DNA of 64,000 bases from Anaerolineae bacterium (lineage in GTDB: Bacteria; Chloroflexota; Anaerolineae; Aggregatilineales; J027). Position 1 is the stretch's first letter; each line of letters opens with the position of its first letter. The stretch is from assembly GCA_021463865.1 (NCBI GenBank), contig JAJTXY010000010.1, forward strand, positions 62,001 through 126,000, in the 5' to 3' direction. Under the pieces are notes generated by a model. The model ran no database searches. It saw only the letters and a program-made list of their open reading frames with translations, and had not been told where the DNA came from. A program made the translations under genes and the position numbers. Positions 1 through 7,415 of this stretch are shown here, in pieces.

Positions 1-1813
1 ATGGATTATCCGGCAAGCCTGTTCCCAATCGCACAACCCCATCACTGCCAACCTTAAACCACACCACTGCTCCGGTACAATTTTCAGCCGGCAGGGTTGT
101 CAACACAAACCCCCATAGCGCAAAGGTATCCTCCGCCACCACCCGCGATTCCGTGACCCGTTTGCCATCAGGTAGAGCATCCGAAAAATTCACCACCAGC
201 GGTTGATCCCCCGTGATAATCGGCTGGGTCTGGATATTATTGCGTTCGTTGGTTTCAACCAGTGTGTTATCAGGGTCAAGCAGCACCCGAGCAATAAACG
301 TCCCGAACCAGTTGAAGCGGTAGGAAAACTCATCTTCAAAAGTCGCCCCCGGCTGAATGGGTGGAATTTCACGGTTGATTGAGGGCAAACGTGGATCACG
401 GTCATTACCCAAAAATTCAAAGGTGGCAGGAACAGATACTTCCGTGCCCGCGTTTTCTACTAGCAGCCGTACACTGGTAAATTGACCGGGCACAGGTCGG
501 CTTGTACCGATTTCAAACGTCCGTATCTGTAAATCGGTATTGGGGACACGAGTTGACCCACCGCCATTCTTCTGTTCATCGTCTTGGGCCAGCAGCAAAA
601 ATCCCCCTACCCCGACAGCAACCAATATCACGACGGCCAGCAGCAACGCCAAATCACGCAGGTCAAACCGGCGGGTTTCTTCAATCCGAAGCGGGCCGGA
701 TTGCAGCATGAACAAATAGCCATCTTCGGCGCGAAGATACAACACAGGCGTTGCCCACTCAATATTCCCGACCGTGCTGCTTACCGCTCGACGCGCTTCC
801 GAAACAGCCGCATCCATTGGCAGACCATCCGCCACCGCCCGATAAAATTCCTCACTAAACACGCTGGCAGCATCATTACTGATTTCAAATTGATTGGCAA
901 CAACTGCCGGAATCCCCCGCGTAATCAGACTACTAGCAATCCCTTCCGCTGCATTTTGCTGATTTTGCCGCGCCCCATGACACGAATTGAGTACCACTAA
1001 GCGGATCGTGTTTTCTTCGCTGAGTTCACGTGCCAACGCTTCGGCCCGCACCGGAAAATGACTGTTTTCACCCAAAGGGTCAACCAGCGCCAGTGTACCA
1101 ATGCCGCTTTCGGGGTCATAGCTGCTGTGGCCGATGTAATGGAAAATATGATAGTCCTTCAATCGAAGAGTACGCTGAAGGGTTCGCAGCGAGGCATCTT
1201 CCAAAAAGTCAATTTCCAATAACCCTTTGGTACGTAAATCCGCTGTGGCGTTTTCCAAGAGTGTCCGCTCTTGCTGGACATTTAATGGCGGCAAATCGCT
1301 AGGGCTGGCAATCATCACTAATAGTCGCAGCGGATAACTTAGGGAAACGCGGCGGCGCACCACAACCTGCTTAGGGAAACGCACAATCGGCGTTTGGCGC
1401 GAGAGGGCCAGATAATCCTGTGGCCCGCGCAAAAATTCAAACGGTAGGTTCGCTAATTCCCCGGCCCCATCCAAATTCAATTGGAGACGTAGGCCAATTT
1501 CCGCATCCACCAAAGCCTTCTGATAGCTGCGATTATAGGCTTCAAGAACGGCCTCGCTGAAAATCGTCTTAAATAAAATCTCGCCAAATTCACGCGCCAC
1601 TTGCTGACGTTCGGAAAGTGGAGCAGAGCGTTCGCCACTGAGGGTTGCAATGCGGAAAGCTAATTGTTCAGTGGTATAAGGAAGTTGGAAAATGTGGCTC
1701 GGCGCAGCAGTCCCCAAAGTTTCCAATGGCATCCGCACAACTTTGGCTTCATAACGACCATCGCCTAACGCTGTAATCTGGAGTTCAAAATCTAAGTGTG
1801 CAGGCCGGGTCAT
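1..1813 (-). CDS. CHAT-domain (caspase-like) membrane protein with CARDB module, 3' end outside window
   Basis: The frame is open from an ATG at 1813 to the window edge (604 codons), so the C-terminus is missing. Residues about 100-370 look like a CHAT domain, a caspase-type cysteine peptidase fold: the expected His lies in HYIGHS (about 229) and the Cys in LNSCHG (about 278). A hydrophobic segment follows at about 388-409, then a CARDB-like beta domain (about 425-540) with the typical ETNERNN signature. Orientation is probably CHAT inside the cell and CARDB outside, but this is inferred. AAGGA precedes the start. The gene is separated from its minus-strand upstream neighbour by a terminator. 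CHAT proteins in bacteria act in proteolytic signalling or as regulated effectors; no substrate can be named here. Confidence 0.85.
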   Translation of the reverse strand, partial: MTRPAHLDFELQITALGDGRYEAKVVRMPLETLGTAAPSHIFQLPYTTEQLAFRIATLSGERSAPLSERQQVAREFGEILFKTIFSEAVLEAYNRSYQKALVDAEIGLRLQLNLDGAGELANLPFEFLRGPQDYLALSRQTPIVRFPKQVVVRRRVSLSYPLRLLVMIASPSDLPPLNVQQERTLLENATADLRTKGLLEIDFLEDASLRTLQRTLRLKDYHIFHYIGHSSYDPESGIGTLALVDPLGENSHFPVRAEALARELSEENTIRLVVLNSCHGARQNQQNAAEGIASSLITRGIPAVVANQFEISNDAASVFSEEFYRAVADGLPMDAAVSEARRAVSSTVGNIEWATPVLYLRAEDGYLFMLQSGPLRIEETRRFDLRDLALLLAVVILVAVGVGGFLLLAQDDEQKNGGGSTRVPNTDLQIRTFEIGTSRPVPGQFTSVRLLVENAGTEVSVPATFEFLGNDRDPRLPSINREIPPIQPGATFEDEFSYRFNWFGTFIARVLLDPDNTLVETNERNNIQTQPIITGDQPLVVNFSDALPDGKRVTESRVVAEDTFALWGFVLTTLPAENCTGAVVWFKVGSDGVVRLGTGLPDNP

Positions 1814-1869
1814 CCACAAAATTCCTTGTTATGCAGCAACCGAATCACCACCCAATTGTATCCGGTAAC

Positions 1870-1904
1870 AAAAAACACGCCTCTTTAACGATAGCGTGTT
1901 TTTT
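1870..1904 (-). terminator. Rho-independent terminator after the secreted protein gene
   Basis: An 11-bp perfect stem (1870-1880 with 1894-1904) carries A/T tracts on both sides, so it reads as a terminator on either strand. It lies just past the stop codon of the 1929-3071 gene and before the CHAT gene, making them separate transcription units. Confidence 0.75.
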
Positions 1905-1928
1905 CAAAATCCGAAAACTTTTAGGGCA

Positions 1929-3071
1929 CTATTGTGGTTTGATCCATTCGCTTAAGGTTGGGGGGTTAGAGAAAAACTCGACCGCGTTGTCTGAACCAAG
2001 CACCTGTAAGTTATCCGCTGTCACTAGTGCCCGTGCTCGATCTTCCACATTCACTCCAACACCAAAAGTGCAACTTCCAACTTGACCGCCAAATTGGGAG
2101 ACACATACCCCGCCAAATTGACCGAACTGGCATCCAAGTGATCCCTGAAAGCCAAAGGGAGTACAGGAGTTAAAGCCGAAGCCTAATTGAGATCGAGTGC
2201 TAATCCCATTATCCCTCATAGGTTTGGCAAAACTGGGGACAAATGAAACAGGGGCTTCCCGTGGTGTCGAAACCTCTTGCCAATGATCGTCCCCTTGGCT
2301 CAAAAAGATGCTCGTCTCAAGGCCCAGTGTCAAGACACGTCTCGTTGGAATTGAGAACGCAATGGGCTGTAATAGCTCCACCGCAGGGTCAATCGCTACT
2401 TCAAACAGCACACACCACCACGTATTATCTACATTAGAAGGCACATTGTCTTCTGTGATTGGAATCCGCCGGAAGGTGAAGGTGGTCGGAGCCGCAACGG
2501 TGTCCGGCAAAATCAACAGTTCAATGCCAGTCTCGCCAACGGGTAGCGCCACATTTTCGCCCGCTTCATTGAGCGTTCCCCGTGAATCCACGACAATCTG
2601 ACCACTGTCGGCCAATGGCTTTAGAATGCCTTCCTCCGGTGTGGCATCAATAATCCCACTCGTGGGCGAAATCCATGTGATAGTCGCGGCAACCCCTTTT
2701 GGAATGTCCGTAAACGCTTCGGGGAAACTTACGCGAAATGTGAAAGGGCCGAGAATGGAATTGGCTTCCAATGATGCGACTTCCCAAGTCACGACTGTTC
2801 CGACCTGCCCCACCAATGCTGCCGATTCTGGAAACTCTAACGCCTCGACAAAAGTGGCCTGTGTAGGAATCTGGGCTTGGATACTCACACTTTCGACAGT
2901 GGCATCACCGCTTGCCAAAATCACACTGTAAAGTACCGTACCATCTTCATCAATCAATCCAGTTGACCCCGCGACGAGGGTGACATCACTCGCAAGTGCT
3001 GACAACGAGCGCATAGGAACTAACAATGCAACAATGAGCAGCAATCCTATCCTTGTAAACTTCCGTGACAT
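1929..3071 (-). CDS. Secreted protein of unknown function, cysteine/glycine/phenylalanine-rich C-terminus
   Basis: A 380-residue protein with a signal peptide (basic MSRKFTR, hydrophobic core, ALA-S cleavage site near residue 27). Residues about 30-150 resemble the conserved-repeat beta domain (DUF11-like) of bacterial surface proteins, including a TPEEG motif. The middle part is probably all-beta. Residues about 295-345 are unusual, with repeated QFG and CxFG units and about six cysteines, which suggests a disulphide-stabilised or self-associating tail. There is no sortase motif or C-terminal membrane helix. GGAGAG precedes the ATG. It is flanked by terminators on both sides and so is likely transcribed alone. 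I do not recognise a function; export is the only firm inference. Confidence 0.7.
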   Translation of the reverse strand: MSRKFTRIGLLLIVALLVPMRSLSALASDVTLVAGSTGLIDEDGTVLYSVILASGDATVESVSIQAQIPTQATFVEALEFPESAALVGQVGTVVTWEVASLEANSILGPFTFRVSFPEAFTDIPKGVAATITWISPTSGIIDATPEEGILKPLADSGQIVVDSRGTLNEAGENVALPVGETGIELLILPDTVAAPTTFTFRRIPITEDNVPSNVDNTWWCVLFEVAIDPAVELLQPIAFSIPTRRVLTLGLETSIFLSQGDDHWQEVSTPREAPVSFVPSFAKPMRDNGISTRSQLGFGFNSCTPFGFQGSLGCQFGQFGGVCVSQFGGQVGSCTFGVGVNVEDRARALVTADNLQVLGSDNAVEFFSNPPTLSEWIKPQ

Positions 3072-3187
3072 TGGCCTATCTCTCCAAATGAATGATTTCC
3101 ACCCATCTTGAGGATACGGGGTTTGCTGTACGCTGACTACTGACGTTAGTTAGGGTTTGGCGGCGAATATTGGTTGGGGAAGAAACC

Positions 3188-3214
3188 AAAAAACCCGTCC
3201 GGGTTCGAACGGGT
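3188..3214 (-). terminator. Rho-independent terminator after the BTAD regulator gene
   Basis: On the minus strand a 6-bp core stem (3209-3214 with 3193-3198), with further pairing inside the loop, is followed by a run of T. It lies 24 bases past the stop of the 3238-4476 gene. The sequence GGTTCGAAC in the loop resembles a tRNA T-loop but no tRNA surrounds it. Confidence 0.7.
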
Positions 3215-3237
3215 GATGTGATTCCCGAGGCAAGTAG

Positions 3238-4476
3238 CTATTTGGCAGCTTTGATCTCTGCTGCTAATTTGACCGTCAAAGGATCGGGGGTGACATTCAA
3301 CGATTTCTTCAGCCCATCTACTAAACGCTCATAGGTTTCGAGGGCACGGTGGTTAGCCCCAATCTGGTGATACATCCGCATAATACCGCGTATCAAATCT
3401 TCACGGAGCGGTGCAGTAGCCGAAGCTCGCAAATAGAGACCCAATGCTTTTTCTTGCTCATCACGACGCTCACAAATCCGCGCCATCCCAACCAGTGCCT
3501 CTGTATAGGTAGCAGCCATTTCTTGACGGCGGCGGGCAATCCACTCGCCCTTCATGCCACTCAGAAAATCTTCACGGTAGAGGTCAATGGCTACCTGATA
3601 TAATTCCTGTGCTTCCTCATCATCGGCAACAGCGGCAGACTGCACAGCCTCTTGGAAATTGACCACATCATAATAAAGATCAATTTCGTTGGCAATGCGA
3701 TAGAATCCCGCGCCATAAATAGTCAGGTTAGTGCCCAAAATTTCGCTGACCTTTCGCTTGGTGACATGAAACACATTGGTCGCCTCGCGGGTGCTGAGAT
3801 TAGGCCAAAAGGTATGAAAAATATCATCGCGTGTGGTCATGGCTCGGTCAACAAAAAAGAAGAACAGCGATCTTGGCAGATGGCCTTCCCAGCGGTCTAC
3901 CAAGCGCCCATTTACCCACACCTGACCCTGACCAAACGCCCGTACTTCTAAAAAGGACTTGCCTGCTTCAGGATGTGCATAGTCCACCAGCATCCTCCGA
4001 TTATCTACTGGCAGCAGCGCCAGTTTGCCGTGCATACTGTCGGATTCAATAAGATCAATGGGTAACTCACGTCCACTCAGAACAATTCGGTGACCTGATT
4101 TTAGGGTGTCTGCCAACGCCTCAATCAAAGGCTGCAATTGGCTACGTCGTTCACCGTCGAAGCCTTCGATGAGCAAAACGCATGAGCGAGTGCGATTGAG
4201 TGCCTTGCCCAGAATGTCGGCAGATTTGGTGAGATTGCTCCCCAACGTATCTACCTTTATTTGAAGCTGAGTCTCAACTGCCTCTTTAATTGCAGTTAAC
4301 GCAGCCTCTAACGAAAGGTCTTCGGCGGGGAGATGAGCATAAGCGACATTGGTTGATTGGAGTAAAAGCTGCCCTAATGTCCGATGAGACGCATAAGCCG
4401 CTGGATGTAGGATGATGATGGTCGTGCTATCGGGAAGGGATGAAAACTGTTTATCAATGCTAATATTGTTACTCAC
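3238..4476 (-). CDS. BTAD/SARP-type transcriptional regulator with degenerate N-terminal ATPase-like domain
   Basis: The 412-residue protein has three parts. Residues about 15-165 look like the remains of a STAND/MalT-type ATPase: a Walker B-like strand (CVLLIEGFD) and a sensor-like VLSGREL are present, but no Walker A lysine loop, so ATP binding is doubtful. Residues about 180-265 form a winged-helix DNA-binding domain. Residues about 265-405 form a bacterial transcriptional activation domain of TPR-like helices (YREDFLSG, ALETYERL motifs). The start is GTG at 4476, preceded by GAGGATACT. A promoter and a short 5' UTR hairpin lie upstream and a terminator follows, so it is monocistronic. Its targets are unknown; the adjacent secreted and CHAT genes are candidates by position only. 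Confidence 0.8.
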   Translation of the reverse strand: MSNNISIDKQFSSLPDSTTIIILHPAAYASHRTLGQLLLQSTNVAYAHLPAEDLSLEAALTAIKEAVETQLQIKVDTLGSNLTKSADILGKALNRTRSCVLLIEGFDGERRSQLQPLIEALADTLKSGHRIVLSGRELPIDLIESDSMHGKLALLPVDNRRMLVDYAHPEAGKSFLEVRAFGQGQVWVNGRLVDRWEGHLPRSLFFFFVDRAMTTRDDIFHTFWPNLSTREATNVFHVTKRKVSEILGTNLTIYGAGFYRIANEIDLYYDVVNFQEAVQSAAVADDEEAQELYQVAIDLYREDFLSGMKGEWIARRRQEMAATYTEALVGMARICERRDEQEKALGLYLRASATAPLREDLIRGIMRMYHQIGANHRALETYERLVDGLKKSLNVTPDPLTVKLAAEIKAAK

Positions 4477-4507
4477 AGTATCCTCATGATAATTTCATTA
4501 TTATGTT

Positions 4508-4525
4508 TGCCCTCCATTAAGGGCA
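4508..4525 (-). repeat. Short hairpin in the 5' UTR of the BTAD regulator
   Basis: TGCCCT (4508-4513) pairs with AGGGCA (4520-4525) over a 6-base loop. It sits between the predicted -10 box and the GTG start, so it would be near the 5' end of the mRNA. No T tract follows on the minus strand, so it is not a typical terminator. Confidence 0.4.
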
Positions 4526-4536
4526 TTTTCTTATAT

Positions 4537-4565
4537 ATTTTACAAAAACAGTTTAATTTGTTCAA
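4537..4565 (-). promoter_or_regulatory. Predicted sigma70-type promoter of the BTAD regulator
   Basis: On the minus strand, TTGAAC (4565-4560) and TAAAAT (4542-4537) are separated by exactly 17 bases, about 60 bases upstream of the GTG start. The region is very AT-rich. Prediction by consensus only. Confidence 0.4.
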
Positions 4566-4612
4566 TTATATAACTTATAACTAAAGCCGCCAAACATTGT
4601 CCTGCCCAAAAT

Positions 4613-4798
4613 CTAGCCGCCGAATGGGGAGGGAAACCCGCCATCGGTAATTCGGCTAACCCGCTCATCCGTTGGTTGTATCGAGGCCGGAGTCGGAGCA
4701 GGGTCACTGGTTGATCGAAATGTAGCGCAGCCAAGGCTTGTGACCAGTACCAACGCCACCATTGTCAAAAGCATTTTCGAGTACATCGTTTGCCACAT
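4613..4798 (-). CDS. Small lipoprotein of unknown function
   Basis: A 61-residue protein made almost entirely of a lipoprotein signal (hydrophobic stretch ending in a lipobox-like LVTSLGC, Cys at about 24) and a short Pro/Ser/Thr-rich tail ending in FPSPFGG. It begins 7 bases after the rel stop codon without a clear ribosome binding site of its own, so it is probably translated by coupling to rel. A second ATG at codon 5 is an alternative start. The lipobox is the main evidence that it is real; no function can be assigned. Confidence 0.45.
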   Translation of the reverse strand: MWQTMYSKMLLTMVALVLVTSLGCATFRSTSDPAPTPASIQPTDERVSRITDGGFPSPFGG

Positions 4799-4805
4799 AC
4801 GATTT

Positions 4806-7043
4806 CTATAGATTACTGAGTCGGCGAACTTCGATCACATCTGGGAATTGGTCAATCTTCGTGACCACCCGCAGTAGTTGACTCTTGTCAGCAACCTCCA
4901 TCACCAACGAGAAAATCGCCAGCGTCTTATCGGTGCTGATATTGACATTGGTCATATTGATACCCTCCGCTGCAATGACCGCCCCAATATCACGCATCAA
5001 TCCTTCACGATCATGCGCACGAATTTCCACCCGCGCCGAATAAATATGCTCTTTAGCCCGCGACCACCGCGCCACAATTAACCGTTCTGGTTCGGTGGTG
5101 TTCAAAATATTCTTGCAATCGGTACGGTGGATGGTAATGCCACTGGTTCGCGTGATAAACCCGATAATCGGGTCGCCGCGCAATGGCGAACAACAGCTTG
5201 CCAAGCGCACCAAGCCCCCTGACCCAAGCCCATCTACGTCCACTCCAAAATCCGATGTGCCGTTTTCTGGGACGGTGGGTTTGGAGAGCATAAATTCATC
5301 GCGTTTGGCTTCTTGTTCACGCCGTTCCAATTCTAGCACTTTGGCAACCACGCTGGACGCCGTGATATCACCGAACCCGATCGCCGCCAATATGTGTTCA
5401 TACGTTGGGAAATTGGTGGCATTGGGAATTTCAGATCGGGGATACTCTTCCAGCCCCATGCGCTTGAGTTCGCGCTCAAGGGCTTCGCGGCCATTCGCAA
5501 TATTCTTTTCACGGTCTTGTTTACGGAACCATTGGCGAATTTTTTGACGGGCGCGATGAGTCTTGACATAACCGAGGTCTTCATTCAACCAGTCAAGGCT
5601 GGGGCCGCCCCGATTAGCCGTGATAATCTCGACCCGATCACCCGTTTGCAGTCGATAATCCAGCCCAACCTGTCTACCGCCGATACGTGCCCCCCGACAG
5701 CGATTGCCAATATCGGTATGGATATGATAGGCAAAATCAATCGGGGTTGAACCCGCTGGCAGGTCAATAATGTCATTCTTAGGTGTAAACACATAAATGC
5801 GTTCGTCGGTGATGTCTTCTTTGACGGCCTGAATTGCTGAATGGGGGTCATCCTCTTCTTGGGCCTGTTCCGCAATCCGCCGCATGTAATTGATACGTTT
5901 TTCATAGGCAGCATCAAACCGCTGACCCTTCTCTTTATATTTCCAGTGCGCTGCGATGCCGTATTCAGCATCTTGGTGCATGTCGTGGGTGCGGATTTGC
6001 ACTTCGAGTGCGCGGTTATCATCGGCGATCACAGCGGTGTGCAAACTTTGATAGCCGTTTTCTTTGGGCGCGGCAATGTAATCATCAAACTCGCCGTGAA
6101 TAGGTCGCCAAAGCTGGTGGACAATTCCCAATACCTGATAACAGGTTGGTACATCCGGCACCATCACGCGCAGTGCCCGCACATCAAAGACATGCTCAAA
6201 ATCTACCTCTTTGCGCTTCATCTTGCGATAGATGCTGTAAATATGTTTGGGTCGTCCACGCACCTCGCCTTCAATCCCATGTTTCCGTAGGGCATCCTCT
6301 AGGCGCAGGATGACATATTTGATGTCTTCCTCACGCTCATGGCGTTTGCTTGCCAGCAGTTCAGCCAATTCTTTGTAGCGTTCGGGTTCGAGATAACGGA
6401 ACGATAAATCTTCAAGTTGCCATTTGATTTTGCCGATACCCAAACGATTGGCAAGTGGTGCAAAAATATCGAGGGTTTCCCGTGCATTACGAATTTGCCG
6501 ATCGCGTGAAAGCGACCCCAGTGTTCGCATATTGTCGAGTCGGTCAGCCAATTTCACCAAAATGACGCGGACATCATTGCCCATCGCCATAAACATCTGG
6601 CGCAGATATTCGGCTTGCAAATCGCCTTTTTTGGCTTGACGCATCTCCCCCATCTCGGTAGGAAGTTGCTTAATTTTGGTGACGCCGTTGACCAGCAAGG
6701 CCACATCTCGCCCAAATTGTCGCTCAATGTCATCCAGCGAAACCTCGGTATCCTCCACCACATCATGCAGCAGCGCCGCCGCAATAGTAGGAGGGTCCAT
6801 GTTCAATTCGGCCAAAATCTCGGCCACTGCTACTGGATGCGTGATATACGGCTTGCCAGAATCTCGGAACTGCGTTTCATGGGCTTTGGCCGCCACAACA
6901 TAGGCCTGCTCAATCAAACTGTGTTCCATTAGCGTCAAACCGGGCAGCATCGAAAAAATCCCGTTCAGGCGCTCCATATCAGGTTCTGCTTTTCGACCAT
7001 TATTGAGGTCCTGATTTGCCACTACCACCGTTGACGCGCACAT
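4806..7043 (-). CDS. rel: Bifunctional (p)ppGpp synthetase/hydrolase, RelA/SpoT family
   Basis: Makes and degrades the alarmone (p)ppGpp in the cytosol, setting the stringent response. The 745-residue protein has the full long-Rel layout: HD hydrolase domain (about 45-200) with ALLHDVVEDT and DRLDNMRT, synthetase domain (about 255-375) with RGRPKHIYSIYRK and ENGYQSLHT, TGS domain (about 420-485, beginning VFTPKNDIIDLPAGSTP), a zinc-finger-like segment containing ASCCSPL (about 640), and a C-terminal ACT domain ending in VIEVRRLSNL. The intact HD motif argues that it is bifunctional. AGGAAAG precedes the ATG. It has its own predicted promoter and is followed closely by a small lipoprotein gene. 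Confidence 0.95.
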   Translation of the reverse strand: MCASTVVVANQDLNNGRKAEPDMERLNGIFSMLPGLTLMEHSLIEQAYVVAAKAHETQFRDSGKPYITHPVAVAEILAELNMDPPTIAAALLHDVVEDTEVSLDDIERQFGRDVALLVNGVTKIKQLPTEMGEMRQAKKGDLQAEYLRQMFMAMGNDVRVILVKLADRLDNMRTLGSLSRDRQIRNARETLDIFAPLANRLGIGKIKWQLEDLSFRYLEPERYKELAELLASKRHEREEDIKYVILRLEDALRKHGIEGEVRGRPKHIYSIYRKMKRKEVDFEHVFDVRALRVMVPDVPTCYQVLGIVHQLWRPIHGEFDDYIAAPKENGYQSLHTAVIADDNRALEVQIRTHDMHQDAEYGIAAHWKYKEKGQRFDAAYEKRINYMRRIAEQAQEEDDPHSAIQAVKEDITDERIYVFTPKNDIIDLPAGSTPIDFAYHIHTDIGNRCRGARIGGRQVGLDYRLQTGDRVEIITANRGGPSLDWLNEDLGYVKTHRARQKIRQWFRKQDREKNIANGREALERELKRMGLEEYPRSEIPNATNFPTYEHILAAIGFGDITASSVVAKVLELERREQEAKRDEFMLSKPTVPENGTSDFGVDVDGLGSGGLVRLASCCSPLRGDPIIGFITRTSGITIHRTDCKNILNTTEPERLIVARWSRAKEHIYSARVEIRAHDREGLMRDIGAVIAAEGINMTNVNISTDKTLAIFSLVMEVADKSQLLRVVTKIDQFPDVIEVRRLSNL

Positions 7044-7116
7044 AGCTTTCCTATACCTTCACACACCCATTAATGGACACATTACATTGCACCGGAAGGT
7101 TTGGTGTTGAATGATA

Positions 7117-7146
7117 AGTATATGCGAGATTTCTTAGCGTTCGCAA
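7117..7146 (-). promoter_or_regulatory. Predicted rel promoter
   Basis: On the minus strand, TTGCGA (7146-7141) and TATACT (7122-7117) are spaced by 18 bases, about 75 bases before the rel ATG. Consensus match only. Confidence 0.4.
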
Positions 7147-7251
7147 TATTTGTCGTCAAGACTCACTAACCTTTGGTTGTGCTTTCTCAAAGCTAATGTC
7201 AGAATACCCCTGTATTCATAAGCCTACAAGGGGCTCCAATAGCCCATTTTC

Positions 7252-7291
7252 TTCCCCTCGCTACTCGGTAGATGAGGGGTCAGGGGATGAG
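7252..7291 (-). repeat. REP-like intergenic element, copy 1
   Basis: A C-rich arm followed by GTAGCGAGGGG can fold back on itself (CCCCTC with GAGGGG). The same layout, in opposite orientation, recurs at 16922-16961 in the atpD-atpC spacer with roughly 70-80 percent identity by eye. Confidence 0.45.
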
Positions 7292-7381
7292 GTGTGATTG
7301 GAATTATTTGTTGAACATCATAAGCCATCGTGCTGAATCTAGGCTAAAGGGCCGACCAGTCAAGATGAAAATGGTGAAAAC

Positions 7382-7406
7382 AAAAAGGGCGTTGGATGCG
7401 GCCCTT
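7382..7406 (-). terminator. Rho-independent terminator after fabH
   Basis: On the minus strand AAGGGC (7406-7401) pairs with GCCCTT (7390-7385), followed by a T run. It lies 10 bases past the fabH stop and separates fabF-fabH from rel. Confidence 0.65.
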
Positions 7407-7415
7407 CCGTAAAGA

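Larger units (their letters stand above)
7044..7415. other. Intergenic region between fabH and rel
   Basis: This 372-base non-coding stretch holds, in minus-strand order, the fabH terminator (7406-7382), a C/G-rich REP-like element (7291-7252) and the predicted rel promoter (7146-7117). I saw no further gene, and no recognisable riboswitch fold, in it. Confidence 0.6.

Noticed and set aside
3194..3214. GGTTCGAAC resembling a tRNA T-loop
   Set aside because: It lies in a terminator hairpin with a T run; no acceptor stem, D-arm or anticodon arm surrounds it.
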